DNA of 64,000 bases from a virus, in IMG/VR virus record IMGVR_UViG_3300050821_003995, positions 1 through 64,000 of that record; one strand, 5' to 3'. The notes beneath the pieces are model-generated. The model was not told where the DNA came from and searched no databases. It saw only the letters and a program-made list of their open reading frames with translations. Positions 26,287 to 34,189 of this stretch are shown here, piece by piece (position 1 is the first letter of the stretch; each line of letters opens with the position of its first letter). A program made the translations under genes and the position numbers.

Positions 26287-26649
26287 CTACAGCCGGCTTC
26301 TCACGTTGCTGTCAAAGCCCTTGACGGCGTTGAATTGATCCGTGTTGACCGTAATGGAGCAAGGCTCACCTTTCATAGCCTCAAGCACCGCCCAATCGTC
26401 CACCCGCTGCAACGGCGGCATGTCGGGGTCACCGCCGCCTTCCTCAGCCCGGTAGCGGTCAAAGAAATCAGCCGTATCCTCAACGCTTTTAACGTAAATA
26501 GGGTCCATGCCCAGTTCATTGGCGGCCTTGGCATAAGCCCTCAGCGCAGTCGGTGCAGCGGGGTCACGTGCCCCCAACACAAACTTCGGCCATTTGGGTA
26601 TGGTGCCGTCACGGCGAACCACTAGGTACTTGTCGGTAAGCTGAGCCAT
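26287..26649 (-). CDS. hypothetical protein
   Basis: 120 residues with AAGGAAAC upstream of ATG. Mixed alpha/beta, acidic, contains KWPKFVLGARDPAAPTALRA. Small proteins with this start are frequent in alphaproteobacterial phages but carry no assigned role. Just below it on the transcript lies the foreign-looking Dam block. Confidence 0.6.
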   Translation of the reverse strand: MAQLTDKYLVVRRDGTIPKWPKFVLGARDPAAPTALRAYAKAANELGMDPIYVKSVEDTADFFDRYRAEEGGGDPDMPPLQRVDDWAVLEAMKGEPCSITVNTDQFNAVKGFDSNVRSRL

Positions 26650-26660
26650 TTTGTTTCCTT

Positions 26661-26852
26661 TTATAAACGCCCCATTCCGTCCTTACGCCGCTGGTCTTCG
26701 AGTGCTACAGCGTCGTTGTACCATTTCTCGAACCGTTGGAGGCGTTCAATCTCGACTATCGCGTCAGCGATATCAATTGCCGTTTGCTTGTCACTGGCAA
26801 TGGTACGATCCGGGGGGTTATAGCCACGCAGCCTTTCCAAAATATCACTCAT
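26661..26852 (-). CDS. 63-residue helical protein
   Basis: Starts MSDILERLRGYNPPDRTIAS, with ATGA overlap to the XRE stop and a GGG-AG ribosome site. Helical and charged; a DIADAIVEIERLQRFEKWYN helix is typical of small phage ORFs. Function unknown. Confidence 0.6.
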   Translation of the reverse strand: MSDILERLRGYNPPDRTIASDKQTAIDIADAIVEIERLQRFEKWYNDAVALEDQRRKDGMGRL

Positions 26853-27058
26853 GAATGCTCTACCCTTTCAAGCTTCATCACATAGCCCAAAGCGTTGGCC
26901 CAATCAACGAAGGCGTTCAGGCTTGGTGACTGCACGCCACGCTCCCAGCGTCGTATGGTGTCAGGGTGATAGCCAAGCCGCTGACCCAAACGGCCAGTGT
27001 CAAGCCGTTTTGACCTGCGGGTGCCACGTAAAAGGTCAAGTGACTCGCGTACAATCAC
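26849..27058 (-). CDS. XRE-family helix-turn-helix protein
   Basis: 69 residues from a GTG at 27058 that overlaps the TGA of the YkgJ-type gene (GTGA). The HTH core is LGQRLGYHPDTIRRWERGVQ then SPSLNAFVDWANALGY. Probably a small DNA-binding regulator of late or host genes. Longer in-frame starts run into the upstream gene and are rejected. Confidence 0.75.
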   Translation of the reverse strand: MIVRESLDLLRGTRRSKRLDTGRLGQRLGYHPDTIRRWERGVQSPSLNAFVDWANALGYVMKLERVEHS

Positions 27059-27393
27059 GGCCACTCCATGCGGGCTATCGCGGCTTCGGCACATGCCCGA
27101 TCCAGTGATGATTTTATCACGTGTGCTTGCTCGGTGATAGTGAAAGCTGAGAACCACTTGCGGCAGTCAAACTCACGGCACGCCTTGGGCGCGCGGTCGT
27201 GAATTGAACAGCCCTCACCTTCCAAATACCAGCAATCACCATTTGGCTTGTGTGCCAACATGAATTCGGTGGGGCCATCGTTGCCCTTGCGGGTAGGCTC
27301 AACCACATAGGCTTGACGGTCTTCTGTCGGGTCAAGGATAATACGCTGGCTCTTGCAGCAAGCGACACATCCGTTGCAAGGAACATAAGTCAT
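27055..27393 (-). CDS. YkgJ-family cysteine-cluster protein
   Basis: 112 residues. An N-terminal CNGCVACC, a middle CWYLEGEGCSIHDRAPKAC and FDCRKW give the eight-cysteine iron/zinc-chelating pattern of the YkgJ family (PF03692 type). The biochemical role is unknown. ATG at 27393 overlaps the stop of the small membrane gene. Confidence 0.8.
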   Translation of the reverse strand: MTYVPCNGCVACCKSQRIILDPTEDRQAYVVEPTRKGNDGPTEFMLAHKPNGDCWYLEGEGCSIHDRAPKACREFDCRKWFSAFTITEQAHVIKSSLDRACAEAAIARMEWP

Positions 27394-27530
27394 CAAATGC
27401 CCTTACCAGTAAGCTTGTCAAGGTTTCGAATTTGCACCGCCAGTATTGTTTCTATTTTCCCCAAAGTTCGGCTTATTGACCACAAAATACCAATCAAGAT
27501 TACCCCTATGACAACCAGAATATATTCCAT
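27393..27530 (-). CDS. 45-residue single-pass membrane protein
   Basis: ATG at 27530 opens MEYILVVIGVILIGILW, a clear N-terminal transmembrane helix, followed by a charged tail ending TGKGI. Its TGA overlaps the next ATG by one base. Small and hydrophobic; a holin-like role is possible but there is no supporting partner next to it. Confidence 0.6.
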   Translation of the reverse strand: MEYILVVIGVILIGILWSISRTLGKIETILAVQIRNLDKLTGKGI

Positions 27531-27532
27531 GT

Positions 27533-27820
27533 TCAGTGTGCCCTGTTGCCCAAACTATACGTCCCGTCGCCGTGCTGCTCCACCCACCTGAGCCAGCGCC
27601 AGTAGCCGTTGCGGCACTGCACCGGCCACCAAGCTATCTTGTACCAGCCAAACGGGTCGGTAACATGGCGAAGCTCAGCATCGTAACTCTGGCACTGGAT
27701 AAAACCATCCTTCATTTTGTGGTAGGCGTAGTAGGGCACGAAGACCTTTCTGATCCTGGGCTGCATGCCCAACGCGCAGCAAGCACACCGGGTTTCCACA
27801 GAAATACCAAATAGAGTCAT
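27533..27820 (-). CDS. hypothetical protein
   Basis: 95 residues, aromatic-rich (many W and Y) with a CACCALG cluster at the N-terminus. Overlaps the previous gene by four bases. No family recognised. Confidence 0.55.
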   Translation of the reverse strand: MTLFGISVETRCACCALGMQPRIRKVFVPYYAYHKMKDGFIQCQSYDAELRHVTDPFGWYKIAWWPVQCRNGYWRWLRWVEQHGDGTYSLGNRAH

Positions 27821-28167
27821 TTGTGGGCCTTCAGCTTCCAGTACAAATTAACCATATCGGTTTGGGTCATATGAATAGCCCTGTAGAGAGCCTTACGATC
27901 AATCCACGAAAGCAAAACTTCGCGCCCAGTGCCACTATTGGTGCTGTTATCAGAATTTATCTTAGCTTCGGTCAAAAGTTTTATTCCATAGTCCTCATTG
28001 GCGGTCCAAATGCCCAGTGAAGAGCCCCTATGAACCATGACGTGAGAACCTACCACCCAGTTATTGCGGTTCTCAAGCAATCGAAGTACTTCCTGACAAG
28101 TAGGCGAAGGCTGCCGGTTGAGCCATCGCAGCCATATCCTTTCCCAAATGCACCGCCACCAGTTCAT
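27817..28167 (-). CDS. hypothetical protein
   Basis: 116 residues with a W-rich N-terminus (MNWWRCIWERIWLRWLN), amphipathic rather than transmembrane. ATGA overlaps with both neighbours mark it as part of the operon. Function unknown. Confidence 0.55.
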   Translation of the reverse strand: MNWWRCIWERIWLRWLNRQPSPTCQEVLRLLENRNNWVVGSHVMVHRGSSLGIWTANEDYGIKLLTEAKINSDNSTNSGTGREVLLSWIDRKALYRAIHMTQTDMVNLYWKLKAHK

Positions 28168-28643
28168 ACGGACACCACAACAACACCCCCAATGGCGCTG
28201 AACGCCAAGCAGCAGCCAACCGGGGTTATCTTGTTGGCAGGGACATAAAGACGTGGCAAGATATGCACAAACTCAGCGGCAGCAGGCAACAGTTCGGAAC
28301 AGATCCAGCGTTCGGGGTTGCGCCAATCGCGCCCGGTCACAAACCCCCAAATTGCAGAACTATCGTAAGGCTTGCCCACCTGATTGCGCAGGTAGCCATA
28401 GAAGCCCTGTTCCTGTTCGTCAGAGCAAGGAACTTCCATGACCACCCGGCGCACAAAGGTAGAATAATCAGCGGGCCGGATTTGCACCCCACCTTCAGTG
28501 CCACCAATAGGCCGATGCCGCGCCCCCAATAGCCGCCCGTCGGGGAATACAGCGTCCACGTGGCTGAACTCGCCGGCCCCAAACCAAGCAATCAAGCCTG
28601 AGGCCATGTGAGCTTCGCGCACGAACTGAAGGGTGATGGGCAT
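28164..28643 (-). CDS. papain-like NlpC/YiiX-type hydrolase
   Basis: 159 residues. FSHVDAVFPDGRLLGAR gives a catalytic histidine context, and RWICSELLPAA gives the cysteine in a C-S-E motif. GKPYDSSAIWGF lies between them as in phage YiiX/YebB-type permuted papain folds. Such enzymes cleave amide bonds in peptidoglycan or lipids. It may act in lysis together with the exported RlpA-like protein. Confidence 0.7.
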   Translation of the reverse strand: MPITLQFVREAHMASGLIAWFGAGEFSHVDAVFPDGRLLGARHRPIGGTEGGVQIRPADYSTFVRRVVMEVPCSDEQEQGFYGYLRNQVGKPYDSSAIWGFVTGRDWRNPERWICSELLPAAAEFVHILPRLYVPANKITPVGCCLAFSAIGGVVVVSV

Positions 28644-28663
28644 ACCCTAACTATACGTCGCTT

Positions 28664-28891
28664 TCAGGCAGCCAAGCGCTCAAAAGTGATCTTGACCCTA
28701 TCACCGGGTGAAAGTGAAGGCTTTTCGTCGCCCAAGTACAGAGCCTCGTGGCTATGTTCAAAATTGACATACCAGCCGCAGGACTTTCTGGCGAAGCTGG
28801 CCTTGCCGCCTTCAAAGCCAACGCCTATGACTTCCGTGCCCTCGTGCACGGCTTTGACAACGGCAAAGACCACGTAATTGATCTTGGGCAT
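28664..28891 (-). CDS. hypothetical protein
   Basis: 75 residues from ATG at 28891 (MPKINYVVFAVVKAVHE); the longer frame to 28924 has no ribosome site. Beta-rich small domain. Being the first minus-strand gene of the late block, it faces a plus-strand gene at 28966. Confidence 0.55.
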   Translation of the reverse strand: MPKINYVVFAVVKAVHEGTEVIGVGFEGGKASFARKSCGWYVNFEHSHEALYLGDEKPSLSPGDRVKITFERLAA

Positions 28892-28965
28892 GGGCGTATC
28901 CCTTAGTTCGTAACCCCAATACAAGAACCCAAGAGCAATGTCCAGTCGAATTCAGGAACCTCAAA
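28892..28965. promoter_or_regulatory. divergent intergenic region
   Basis: 74 bases separate the outermost minus-strand gene from a plus-strand gene. The region probably holds start sites for one or both. I see no good sigma-70 boxes. Confidence 0.3.
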
Positions 28966-29250
28966 ATGAAACCGGCTACCACCAAGGATTTCAAAGCCAG
29001 ATTGCAGTGGCTGTACCCAGGACAGGAACTAAGCCACTGGTACTTGCTGTGCGATCCACAAACCGTGAGCCTGCCCACCTATATCAAGGGTAGGGCCAAA
29101 CGCACGCTGTTGAGGAACAGCCATCACGGTTGCTGGCGTCAGGTGATTACACTGGGTGACAAGAACTTGGACGGCGCGAATACCCAATGGGCATTTGTGG
29201 ACAACCCCGGCGTGCCAATCACGCTGGATGATTGTGAAGCCAAACGATAG
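28966..29250 (+). CDS. family 1 small protein (copy A)
   Basis: 94 residues with CAGGAA upstream of ATG. It carries the family 1 core VSLPTYIKGRAKRTLLRN at residues 34-51, preceded by SHWYLLCDPQ. At least six other small genes at 32.2-35.1 kb carry the same core. Function unknown. This copy is on the plus strand while most are on the minus strand. Confidence 0.6.
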   Translation: MKPATTKDFKARLQWLYPGQELSHWYLLCDPQTVSLPTYIKGRAKRTLLRNSHHGCWRQVITLGDKNLDGANTQWAFVDNPGVPITLDDCEAKR

Positions 29251-29464
29251 CATTTTCAGAATCTATATTGGCTACTCAGACGTGATCCTGAGAAGTATGT
29301 TATCTAAAGATATGAAGGTCAAATTCGTGGTGCGCAATTCGTGGGGAGGAGGCACCGCATACAGGCAGGGGGAGGACCTCTTTCATCTCATCGGGCCGTG
29401 CTTCCTGGGCGGTGGTGTCGTGCCAGTGGGGTGTGTCTGGAGCCATGCGGGGCTCTGGAGGAGC

Positions 29465-29486
29465 GCGGGAGCTTCTCAGCTCCCGC
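29465..29486. terminator. hairpin, probable minus-strand terminator
   Basis: Perfect eight-base stem GCGGGAGC/GCTCCCGC with a six-base loop. It lies between the plus gene ending at 29250 and the minus gene ending at 29522, so it may serve either. No long T-run follows on either side. Confidence 0.4.
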
Positions 29487-29509
29487 TTCCTGCTCCTCAG
29501 TGGGTTAGC

Positions 29510-29521
29510 GGGGGGGGGGGG
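29510..29521. repeat. poly-G tract (12 G)
   Basis: An uninterrupted run of 12 G just beyond the TAG of the 29522 gene. It could be variable in length or an assembly-sensitive homopolymer. Confidence 0.7.
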
Positions 29522-29713
29522 CTAGAGCTGCGCCAGAACGCCATCGCAGATCTTCTTACGGAGCTGGTGCGCGTCTATTGCGCGTTGACGCCACAACTCC
29601 ATTTGGGATGATCCGGTTGTCCACAAGCTGTTCTCACAGCGGCGGTACTCAGACTCAGCAACGGCCAATGCTTGATTAAGTGTCGCCATTTCCTCGGGGG
29701 TTAGCCTTGTCAT
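29522..29713 (-). CDS. 63-residue helical protein
   Basis: Starts MTRLTPEEMATLNQALA with AAGGAGC upstream. Two helices rich in charges, one C. Isolated between plus-strand genes. Function unknown. Confidence 0.55.
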   Translation of the reverse strand: MTRLTPEEMATLNQALAVAESEYRRCENSLWTTGSSQMELWRQRAIDAHQLRKKICDGVLAQL

Positions 29714-30026
29714 GATCCTGCTCCTTGTTCGTGCCCCTGCTGTGGGGCATTGCTTATTTCGATATCACGTTGCAGGCATAATCACAATGCACCTAGCTAT
29801 GAAAGATAGCATGGCGGTATGCAAACAAACATGCCTTTTCTCGTTTCAACCCCATTGTGTTTTGCCTTCAAATAAATTACTATTGTTTTGTTGGTTGGGC
29901 ACGGGCATATAGCCCTAAAGGCTCAAAATACTACCGCACTAGCCGCACTGAGCGGTTTGCAGGGTAGCCCAACGGGCCGCGCGGTGCGCCCACACAAAGT
30001 CACCGCACAAGCAAGGGTAAACTACA
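29714..30026 (+). promoter_or_regulatory. AT-rich upstream region of the 30027 gene
   Basis: 313 bases without a gene. The right part is AT-rich; TTGTTT, 17 bases, then CATATA at about 29884-29912 is a possible weak sigma-70-like promoter for the 30027 gene. Nothing else is recognised. Confidence 0.3.
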
Positions 30027-30521
30027 ATGGCACAAGTGAAGCATATCAGCTACTACACCAACGTCACCGCGTCATGGTCAAAAGCTGACCTGGGCAAAAT
30101 GCCCAGTGAGGCCAACCTGTCACTGGCGCACGTTTTTGGGCGGCCCGGCAAGCAAAGCATGGCCGTTGCAATGGCGTTGCGTGACGGCGGCGTGACCGGC
30201 AAGCAAATCAAGCTTGCCAGTGCGCTGTTTGACGGCAAGGCTACCCCGCAACTCAATCACATGCGTGACTTGATTGCGGCCAAGCTGTTCACCCGTGAGG
30301 CCGTCAGCGGCGCCTATGTGATAACCCTGGCACCCAAGGGTCAACAGTTTGTTGATCTGCACGGCGCCAAGGCGGCCGCCAAGGTGACCGGTGACAAACC
30401 GGCCGCCAAGGCCGCCAAGCCGCGCAAAGCCAAAAAGGTGAGCGTGGCGCCGGTCACTGAAACGCCTGTCAGTGAAGCCCCTACGGTCAGTGAAGGCCAA
30501 CCGGCTGAATTGACCGCCTAG
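30027..30521 (+). CDS. winged-helix-like protein with histone-like tail
   Basis: 164 residues. Residues 1-110 look like a winged helix (MRDLIAAKLFTREAVSGAYV as recognition helix and wing). Residues 112-164 are A/K/P/V-rich and disordered. Three other genes (43155, 43629, 59272) share the theme of a small DNA-binding domain with or without a low-complexity tail. It may be a nucleoid-associated or transcription protein. A plus-strand terminator follows. Confidence 0.55.
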   Translation: MAQVKHISYYTNVTASWSKADLGKMPSEANLSLAHVFGRPGKQSMAVAMALRDGGVTGKQIKLASALFDGKATPQLNHMRDLIAAKLFTREAVSGAYVITLAPKGQQFVDLHGAKAAAKVTGDKPAAKAAKPRKAKKVSVAPVTETPVSEAPTVSEGQPAELTA

Positions 30522-30583
30522 CCACCCTGCCCGGTTGCTGGCGCGCAAATGCGCCAGTGGCTGGGCATTTCACTTTTGAACGG

Positions 30584-30611
30584 GGCCGTCTTCGCGGCGG
30601 CCTCTTTTTCT
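30584..30611 (+). terminator. Rho-independent terminator
   Basis: Stem GGCCG/CGGCC with a short loop followed by TCTTTTTCTT. A second hairpin, CTGGCGC/GCGCCAG, lies just upstream. Both follow the stop at 30521. Confidence 0.7.
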
Positions 30612-30698
30612 TGTCCTTTTCCTTCTTCCTTCCCGCCCCAGCGCTTCTTCCAGAGCGCGACCGGAGGCTCGTCGACTCTAGACTGCGACCGGCTCATC

Positions 30699-31232
30699 TC
30701 AATCGTTCGCCCATCCGTGTCTTTTTGTCTTCTGGACAAATGTGTTCTTTGGTTGAAGCCTTCGAATCATCTCATCCAAGCGTTGTCGCTTAGGCTCATC
30801 GAGCTCATCCACGTGATCAGTCATCTTGGAGTAATAGTGTTTCTGCTTAATGCACTGAATCCTGTGCTTCGTGATCTTGTAGTCACCTGCAATTTCAGCG
30901 TAGTTCCGTTTGTCTAGATAGACTGCAAGCACAACAGCCATAGGAAGTTCTTTGTACACCCATCCTCGCGTAGACTTCCTATTGACGTTGTACTCAATGT
31001 GATTGTCTTGGCTCAGGATGCATTTGGTGTTGTCCCACGTGTATGGGCCTTTGTCTTCGTGACGTGCCATCACATATTGATCGCGACAACACCCACGTTT
31101 ATTCATCCAGTCATCGCCAAGATGGTGCTTCCACCAAACAACCCATTCATCGTAGGTGAAATCAAATTTAATGCCACGCCGTAGCGCCGTGCTCTTCTGC
31201 TGTCTGAACGCGGTACGAAGCTTGGAACGCAT
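30699..31232 (-). CDS. HNH-like homing protein (family copy 1)
   Basis: 177 residues. The core RGIKFDFTYDEWVVWWKHHL, DQYVMARHEDKGPYTWDN and KCILSQDNHIE is shared with the minus-strand genes at 36036 and 38590. The block resembles HNH/AP2-like phage homing endonucleases, in which the N-x-x-C-I element precedes a final N. A helix-turn-helix follows (YAEIAGDYKITKHRIQCIKQ). It is antisense to its surroundings, as an inserted mobile gene would be. Confidence 0.68.
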   Translation of the reverse strand: MRSKLRTAFRQQKSTALRRGIKFDFTYDEWVVWWKHHLGDDWMNKRGCCRDQYVMARHEDKGPYTWDNTKCILSQDNHIEYNVNRKSTRGWVYKELPMAVVLAVYLDKRNYAEIAGDYKITKHRIQCIKQKHYYSKMTDHVDELDEPKRQRLDEMIRRLQPKNTFVQKTKRHGWAND

Positions 31233-31910
31233 CTAGAACCCCTACACTACATTAGGCTCATCCTCTACACCTCTAGACACCAACTGTCTAGGTTACCCTA
31301 CGAGCGCAGCAATTACCCTCGCATTTAATCATGGTTTATTCGCTCAGCCTGTGGCATGGTGGTTTTGTTGTTAGCGGCACCTTGCCCCTGAAACCTGACA
31401 CCCTACCTAGCAGGTGCTTCAGGCTCACAGGTACCGGCCACAACACCGCCCCGGCTCAGGTTTGTTGCGTGCCGGGGCGGTTACTACCCAAAGGTTTTGA
31501 CCTGCCCCCGCAAGGCGCTAATGCGGCCGGGTGGTGACCGCCCTAGCAAAGGCTTTGCCTGGGATACGCCACCAAGCTCCCCGGCCTAGCCTAAAGGTGG
31601 TGACGCGGTTTGCCCCGTTAAGTACCCGCCCTAGTACCCCACAGGCAAATGTGGAGCAGGAAGACCGGTACTAGGTTAGGCGGGGGCCGATCAAAGCCTT
31701 ATGGTGTGTATTATGGAACGGTAACGTACTGCTGACCGAAGCCAATGACCCTGCCAACCTGTTGAATTGGGGAAGCGGGAAGTACAGGCAAGAATACCCG
31801 TTCTTCTGGATTGAGAGGAGCTCACCTGCGTCGCATTCGCTTGCGGCGACGAGCGCCTTACGCAGGCGTACCAACAAAATCGTCCAGAGTCAAGTCGGAG
31901 TCCAGAAGAT
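31233..31910. other. structured non-coding stretch with a possible decayed frame
   Basis: No good gene. Stem-loops lie at 31386-31423 (CCTGAA/TTCAGG plus ACCTG/CAGGT), 31446-31480 (perfect ten-base stem CCGCCCCGGC/GCCGGGGCGG) and 31626-31683 (CCGCC/GGCGG and CCTAGTACC/GGTACTAGG enclosing CCACA/TGTGG). A plus-strand frame from about 31679 to 31913 reads like protein (NGNVLLTEANDPANLLNWG) but has no usable start, so it may be a gene remnant. Confidence 0.5.
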
Positions 31911-31988
31911 TTAATAGCTGAAGATCACCCACAGAAGCAGGAACAGGACGATCAGCAATGTTAGCATTACACGGCTAGTCGAGTTCAT
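31911..31988 (-). CDS. 25-residue membrane peptide
   Basis: ATG at 31988 follows the previous TAG with no gap. It reads MNSTSRVMLTLLIVLFLLLW then VIFSY, a single transmembrane helix. Coupling to the upstream stop supports a real gene. Function unknown. Confidence 0.5.
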   Translation of the reverse strand: MNSTSRVMLTLLIVLFLLLWVIFSY

Positions 31989-32222
31989 CTATGTTATTAC
32001 TCTTGTCACACGTCTTAGATCACTGCCAATGCTAAGAACCTCAATGTGCTGCGCTCTGGACGCATTTATAAATAGGTTCGTCCACTCACGCTGGCATACC
32101 GGGCAATACGCTTTCCCATTCAGGATCGGTGCTCTGCTCCTAGGAGCCCAAACAAAGCCATCCGCATGCCACCGCCTAATCAACATTGTTTGACTATGTA
32201 TATTGCAAAACCAGCTTCTCAT
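31989..32222 (-). CDS. small protein with CxxC
   Basis: 77 residues with YCPVCQREW, a possible half zinc knuckle, and basic ends. Downstream of the family 1 operon and upstream of a tiny membrane peptide. Function unknown. Confidence 0.45.
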   Translation of the reverse strand: MRSWFCNIHSQTMLIRRWHADGFVWAPRSRAPILNGKAYCPVCQREWTNLFINASRAQHIEVLSIGSDLRRVTRVIT

Positions 32223-32231
32223 CCTGTATTC

Positions 32232-32498
32232 CTAAGATCGCCGAATACCTAGAATACTCTTTTTCAACTGTTGAAAGATTGACGCTTTAGGCTTGTCTAT
32301 ATCAAAAGGTGCCTGCTTTGGCTTCTCATACCCCACAAACTGATCGTGCCTGATAAATACCTTCCCGTCACGCATCTTCATAATACCCCGTGCCTTGCCT
32401 TCTATCACCTGAAACAGTGTGAATTGGGCGTCCGTTCTGTACCAGTACCCATCGTCATCCTGCCAACCTTTCAGTTCAGTTTTTGTGTCCTCACTCAC
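32232..32498 (-). CDS. family 1 small protein (copy B)
   Basis: 88 residues, GTG start overlapping the upstream stop (GTGA). The core is LFQVIEGKARGIMKMRDGKV at residues 28-47, preceded by GYWYRTDAQ. It has lost the usual P before the aromatic residue. Last family member in the minus-strand operon. Function unknown. Confidence 0.6.
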   Translation of the reverse strand: MSEDTKTELKGWQDDDGYWYRTDAQFTLFQVIEGKARGIMKMRDGKVFIRHDQFVGYEKPKQAPFDIDKPKASIFQQLKKSILGIRRS

Positions 32499-32770
32499 GG
32501 TATTTCATCCCTCCAAAGCATCCACGCCTGCCAGCCCACCAGTACTTGGATCGTTACGCCCATTGCTTCCAGCTTCTTGAGTGTCAACTTCTCATTATTG
32601 ATTGCTCTTTCAGCTTCATCTACCCAGCTTGGTGTGTAATGATCTTTATCCAGCCTTTGAGTGATCCTGTCTAATGCGCCCGGCATGAATACGTGTTGGG
32701 CTTCCAGTTGCCTGAGCGTGGTTGCAATGATGTCCCTGGTTGAGATCATCTGGGTGTGCTCCGTGCCCAT
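32495..32770 (-). CDS. helical hypothetical protein in family 1 operon
   Basis: 91 residues, mostly helical (IIATTLRQLEAQHVF, EAERAINNEKLTLKKLEAMG), without the family 1 core. ATGA-type overlaps to both neighbours. Function unknown. Confidence 0.55.
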   Translation of the reverse strand: MGTEHTQMISTRDIIATTLRQLEAQHVFMPGALDRITQRLDKDHYTPSWVDEAERAINNEKLTLKKLEAMGVTIQVLVGWQAWMLWRDEIP

Positions 32771-32955
32771 TCATCCTGTGAATCCTTGATCTTAACATAA
32801 ATTTCCCCATTGACCCGCTTCATCGTACCCTTGGCATTCCCCTCAATCCATTGTGGCACCGTGACACCTGCCGGGTGTACCCTGATCCACCTGATCCAGT
32901 TGCCCTTGCCATCATCCTCCAGCATGGTGCCGTTGTAAAATTCCCTGACGGTCAT
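32746..32955 (-). CDS. family 1 small protein (copy C)
   Basis: 69 residues. Core VTVPQWIEGNAKGTMKRVNG at residues 30-49 after NWIRWIRVHPAG. It overlaps the upstream and downstream genes by four and 25 bases. Function unknown. Confidence 0.65.
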   Translation of the reverse strand: MTVREFYNGTMLEDDGKGNWIRWIRVHPAGVTVPQWIEGNAKGTMKRVNGEIYVKIKDSQDEWARSTPR

Positions 32956-33215
32956 CTTGTTGATGTCCTTGGTGCGCCCATGACCAAATAGCTTGGCAGC
33001 GAGAAAATTGTCTGATTGCTCTTGATAATCTCAATAGGTGCCAGCAGGAACACCCTGTTGCAATCACACGTCCTGAAATGAATCTTTTCATGCACAAGTT
33101 TAACATCATAGCCAAGCTCCATGGTTCCCCTGGCCCTGCCTTCAATCCACCTAGGAATACTGATCTTGTCCCTGTTGATTACAAACCACCAAAACTGCGG
33201 TAGAATATTAGTCAT
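32952..33215 (-). CDS. family 1 small protein (copy D)
   Basis: 87 residues. Core ISIPRWIEGRARGTMELG at residues 17-34, after WWFVINRDK. A C-terminal extension follows with two cysteines (FRTCDCNR). ATGA overlaps on both sides. Function unknown. Confidence 0.65.
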   Translation of the reverse strand: MTNILPQFWWFVINRDKISIPRWIEGRARGTMELGYDVKLVHEKIHFRTCDCNRVFLLAPIEIIKSNQTIFSLPSYLVMGAPRTSTR

Positions 33216-33406
33216 GATCGTGGGATTGTCCTCAGGATGTATAGGGCGCCGTACATTTTCTTGATCGTCCCCCTTGCGGTTCTCTCAATATACTCGGGAA
33301 GAGTCAGGCTTTTGAGTTCTACCGGTTCCCAATAACTTTGGGTGTTGTCTTCGTTCATCGGTTCCCACACCCTGGTGGGCTTGGTCCAGTGCGGTGGCCA
33401 GTTCAT
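33212..33406 (-). CDS. family 1 small protein (copy E)
   Basis: 64 residues. Core LTLPEYIERTARGTIKKMYG at residues 34-53, preceded by SYWEPVELK. Start directly follows the TAG of the next gene upstream (TAGATG). Function unknown. Confidence 0.65.
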   Translation of the reverse strand: MNWPPHWTKPTRVWEPMNEDNTQSYWEPVELKSLTLPEYIERTARGTIKKMYGALYILRTIPRS

Positions 33407-33703
33407 CTAGTCGTTCTCGTACAAGTAGTTGCCCCTTCTCACGGCTAGCGTTTTGCCCTCATGTTCGTATGAGGCTTCTTCAAACGCATGGCCGGTTGAC
33501 ATCCCTGCTAGGGTTTCGGTTTGCAGCGAGCCATCATCCAGCAGTTGCAGGCATTCGTATTCCCATACCTTGCTGCCGTCAGCGTCATCCGCACCCGCAT
33601 CGTGCACCGGGCAACCTGCGCTGCCGCCCGCATTACACGTACAGGTCTTCCAGCCTAAGCCTAGGTGCTTGACCACCCATTTTTCGTCGGCGGTTTGTGA
33701 CAT
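33407..33703 (-). CDS. acidic cysteine-containing protein
   Basis: 98 residues from ATG at 33703, with AAGGAGG nine bases upstream. A TCTCNAGGSAGCPVH stretch has four cysteines with a histidine, a likely zinc site. The rest is acidic. No family recognised. Confidence 0.6.
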   Translation of the reverse strand: MSQTADEKWVVKHLGLGWKTCTCNAGGSAGCPVHDAGADDADGSKVWEYECLQLLDDGSLQTETLAGMSTGHAFEEASYEHEGKTLAVRRGNYLYEND

Positions 33704-33705
33704 CT

Positions 33706-34083
33706 TCATCCTCCTTTCTTTTTGTTGCTCAGCCACACCCAAAATTCCCGCGTCAGGTGTTGCTGGTAGTTTTGCCAATAGGAATGCTTTTGCCGTGCCC
33801 GCAGCAAATCTTTGGTGATGGGGAATTTCATCACATTGGCAAACCTGTACTGATTGCTGTCGGAATCAGGTGAGGCTGCCTGGGCAATGTGCCAAGCCCA
33901 TGCGGCCGCCCGTTGCTGCGGCGTGCGTCGGTCAACAGCGCAAGCCTCAACCATTTTACGGCCGCCCATGCCGCTTGCCTTGCGGGCTTGCGCTGCCGCT
34001 GCCGTGGGGTTGGCCGCGTAGGCAAAATGCCATTCATGCCATGCCCCGTTTGTGAGATTCACCTTGTACCATTCTTTGGCCAT
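33706..34083 (-). CDS. hypothetical protein
   Basis: 125 residues. The N-terminus (MAKEWYKVNLTNGAWHEWHF) suggests a beta hairpin; the middle is alanine rich, the end basic (KKKGG). Its stop sits inside the ribosome site of the next gene. Function unknown. Confidence 0.55.
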   Translation of the reverse strand: MAKEWYKVNLTNGAWHEWHFAYAANPTAAAAQARKASGMGGRKMVEACAVDRRTPQQRAAAWAWHIAQAASPDSDSNQYRFANVMKFPITKDLLRARQKHSYWQNYQQHLTREFWVWLSNKKKGG

Positions 34084-34189
34084 GATGCTTCACCTTGGTT
34101 TGGGTTTAACAGCGCAGCATAGCAAACCTGGGGCGAAGTTTCACCTGGGATTATGGAGATCTTGCGACTGAGCGTTTCACCGGCACGTT

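Noticed and set aside
29156-29611. Plus-strand open frame of 151 residues
   Set aside because: It spans a hairpin and the poly-G tract and overlaps genes at both ends; composition is not protein-like.
30120-30548. Minus-strand 142-residue frame opposite the 30027 gene
   Set aside because: It is the antisense of an A/K/P-rich tail and has no ribosome site.
31671-31877. Minus-strand 68-residue frame
   Set aside because: It crosses a strong stem structure and is opposite a more protein-like frame that itself lacks a start.
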